This document shows positions 63,148-64,000 of a stretch of 64,000 nt of DNA, one piece after another. Location: positions 19,719,573 through 19,783,572 of the forward strand of contig JALMQS010000128.1 in assembly GCA_024734495.1 (NCBI GenBank), written 5' to 3'. The notes beneath the pieces were generated by a model. It had not been told where the DNA came from, did not search any database, and saw nothing but the letters and a program-made list of their open reading frames with translations. The position numbers and the translations under genes were made by a program. Origin of the DNA: Forficula auricularia. Lineage: Eukaryota > Arthropoda > Insecta > Dermaptera > Forficulidae. Position 1 is the first letter of the stretch. Each line of letters begins with the position of its first letter.

Positions 63148-63540
63148 TATTTTAATATATCACTACATATTTGAAAATAAACTAAAATATATAGCACAGG
63201 AATTATTTGACGGATTACAGTGGTGTTTCACAAAGTGGAAATACAATTAAAAAAAAAAAAAAAAACATTTCACCAAGCCCGAATTTTTTTTAAATTCATC
63301 CACTTATTTATTTTAAAATATTCCCGCTTACAACAAAATCAAATTGAGCGCGCTTCTGCCTACCTCGACCTTTGCGCCACCCTTTTGTGGATAAGTGTGC
63401 AGAACAAAAACAAAAAACAAAATGGCGATAAAATTTTAGCTAAAATTTTTCAAATTCTCCCCATATGACGATTTTTATCTGATTTATTGCATTTTTAGAA
63501 GTTAAGAACTTTATTTTAAGTTAAATTGAAACGTTCTTTT
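63148..63540. other. spacer
   Basis: An 82-codon frame (63220-63468) with poly-lysine and no recognised domain is regarded as chance. Confidence 0.35.
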
Positions 63541-63690
63541 TGACGAGAGTAGCAGAATTTTGATAAATTAAAGAAGACAATAAAAAGTGTGTCTTCTGAT
63601 GGAAAAATAAATTTTTTAAATCTATTGAAATAGACTGACGAAGAGGACAAAGTCCTCGAAACTGTACTTTCCATTTTTTAGATTAAATAA
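63541..63690 (+). mobile_element. PLE 3'-end fragment
   Basis: gagagtagcagaattttg to gtgtgtcttctgatgg matches 29750-29830, followed by a hammerhead-type motif and taaataaat. No coding part. Confidence 0.6.
63628..63674 (+). ncRNA. hammerhead-type ribozyme motif
   Basis: CTGACGA at 63635-63641, a six-base-pair stem II (GAGGAC/GTCCTC) with loop AAA, and GAAA at 63658-63661. The stem III segment (ctgtac) cannot pair at its ends, so activity is less certain than for 2261-2306, which it otherwise resembles. Confidence 0.55.
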
Positions 63691-64000
63691 ATATTTAGTA
63701 CTGTGTCTAGAAATTTGAGAAAAGTTGGACTTTTTTTATAATTTTATCAAAATATAAGTTTAAAAATTAAGGTTTTGAAAATTGATTAATATTAACAATA
63801 AAAAATAAAAATGAGAAAAATGTACTTACTTTTGTATAACAGAGTATTAAATTCTTCGACCAGGGTATTGTAGTTAGAACTCTTGATATATGATATTCAA
63901 AACACAAACCAAAGGGTTGAGTTTGAGTGTAAATATACTAAACTCGTAATGAGGCCATCAAGACTATCCCTCAAACCTAATAGCCAAAATCAGAGACGCC
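63691..64000. other. right-edge spacer
   Basis: No gene or repeat recognised. Confidence 0.35.

Overview
This is eukaryotic nuclear DNA, most likely from an arthropod and probably an insect. It is AT-rich, its introns are short with GT...AG borders, and its mobile elements are of kinds common in arthropods: jockey-like non-LTR retrotransposons (LINEs), Penelope-like elements (PLEs), hAT and P transposases, Helentron-like ends and tRNA-derived SINEs. I see no rRNA, no functional tRNA, no CRISPR array and no prokaryotic operon. Most of the window is nested repeats. The only sequences that look like host-type spliced genes belong to one small family, and I do not recognise its function.

Layout. 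0-3.3 kb: a PLE with an inverted copy of its own 3' end, inserted with a 12-bp target duplication into a relic of the gene family; then a broken LINE end. 3.5-5.5 kb: a tRNA-derived SINE and a hAT-type non-autonomous element. 6.0-7.1 kb (minus): a three-exon gene with two tandem psq-type helix-turn-helix exons. 8.3-10.5 kb: a near-perfect 2.2-kb palindrome. 11.4-13.6 kb: PLE endonuclease fragments, one with a hammerhead-type end. 14.4-18.5 kb: a truncated jockey-like endonuclease and an R2/R4-like element cut by a hAT-like element and partly inverted. 19.7-26.1 kb: a second family copy (broken), carrying a 4.6-kb insertion with a nearly complete LINE. 26-29 kb: a jockey reverse-transcriptase relic and a Harbinger-type MITE. 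32-34 kb (minus): a Helentron-like element and a family copy whose four exons are all open. 34.7-38 kb: long sequence without recognisable genes. 39.6-42.5 kb: a complete hAT element with an 8-bp target duplication and a transposase broken by one frameshift. 44-50.4 kb: helicase debris, a second 1-kb palindrome, a 119-bp tandem array, and palindromic MITEs. 51-58 kb: a P-element transposase relic and three LINEs nested or abutted on the minus strand. 58-64 kb: two SINEs, a broken LINE split by another LINE, and PLE remnants.

How the parts relate. Three loci share one promoter and first exon (encoding METT(K/Q)IS...) but continue into different downstream exons: psq-type exons at 7 kb, and a lysine-rich three-exon body at 20 and 33 kb. 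The 33-kb copy keeps every splice site and an open frame of about 130 codons. Several PLE-like ends carry hammerhead-ribozyme cores, some intact and some with a disabling core change. A SINE at 62.4 kb shares its 3' tail with the LINE at 52.2 kb, as expected if that LINE's enzyme moved it. Functional statements are inferences from visible motifs and repeat alignment by eye; no database search was run.
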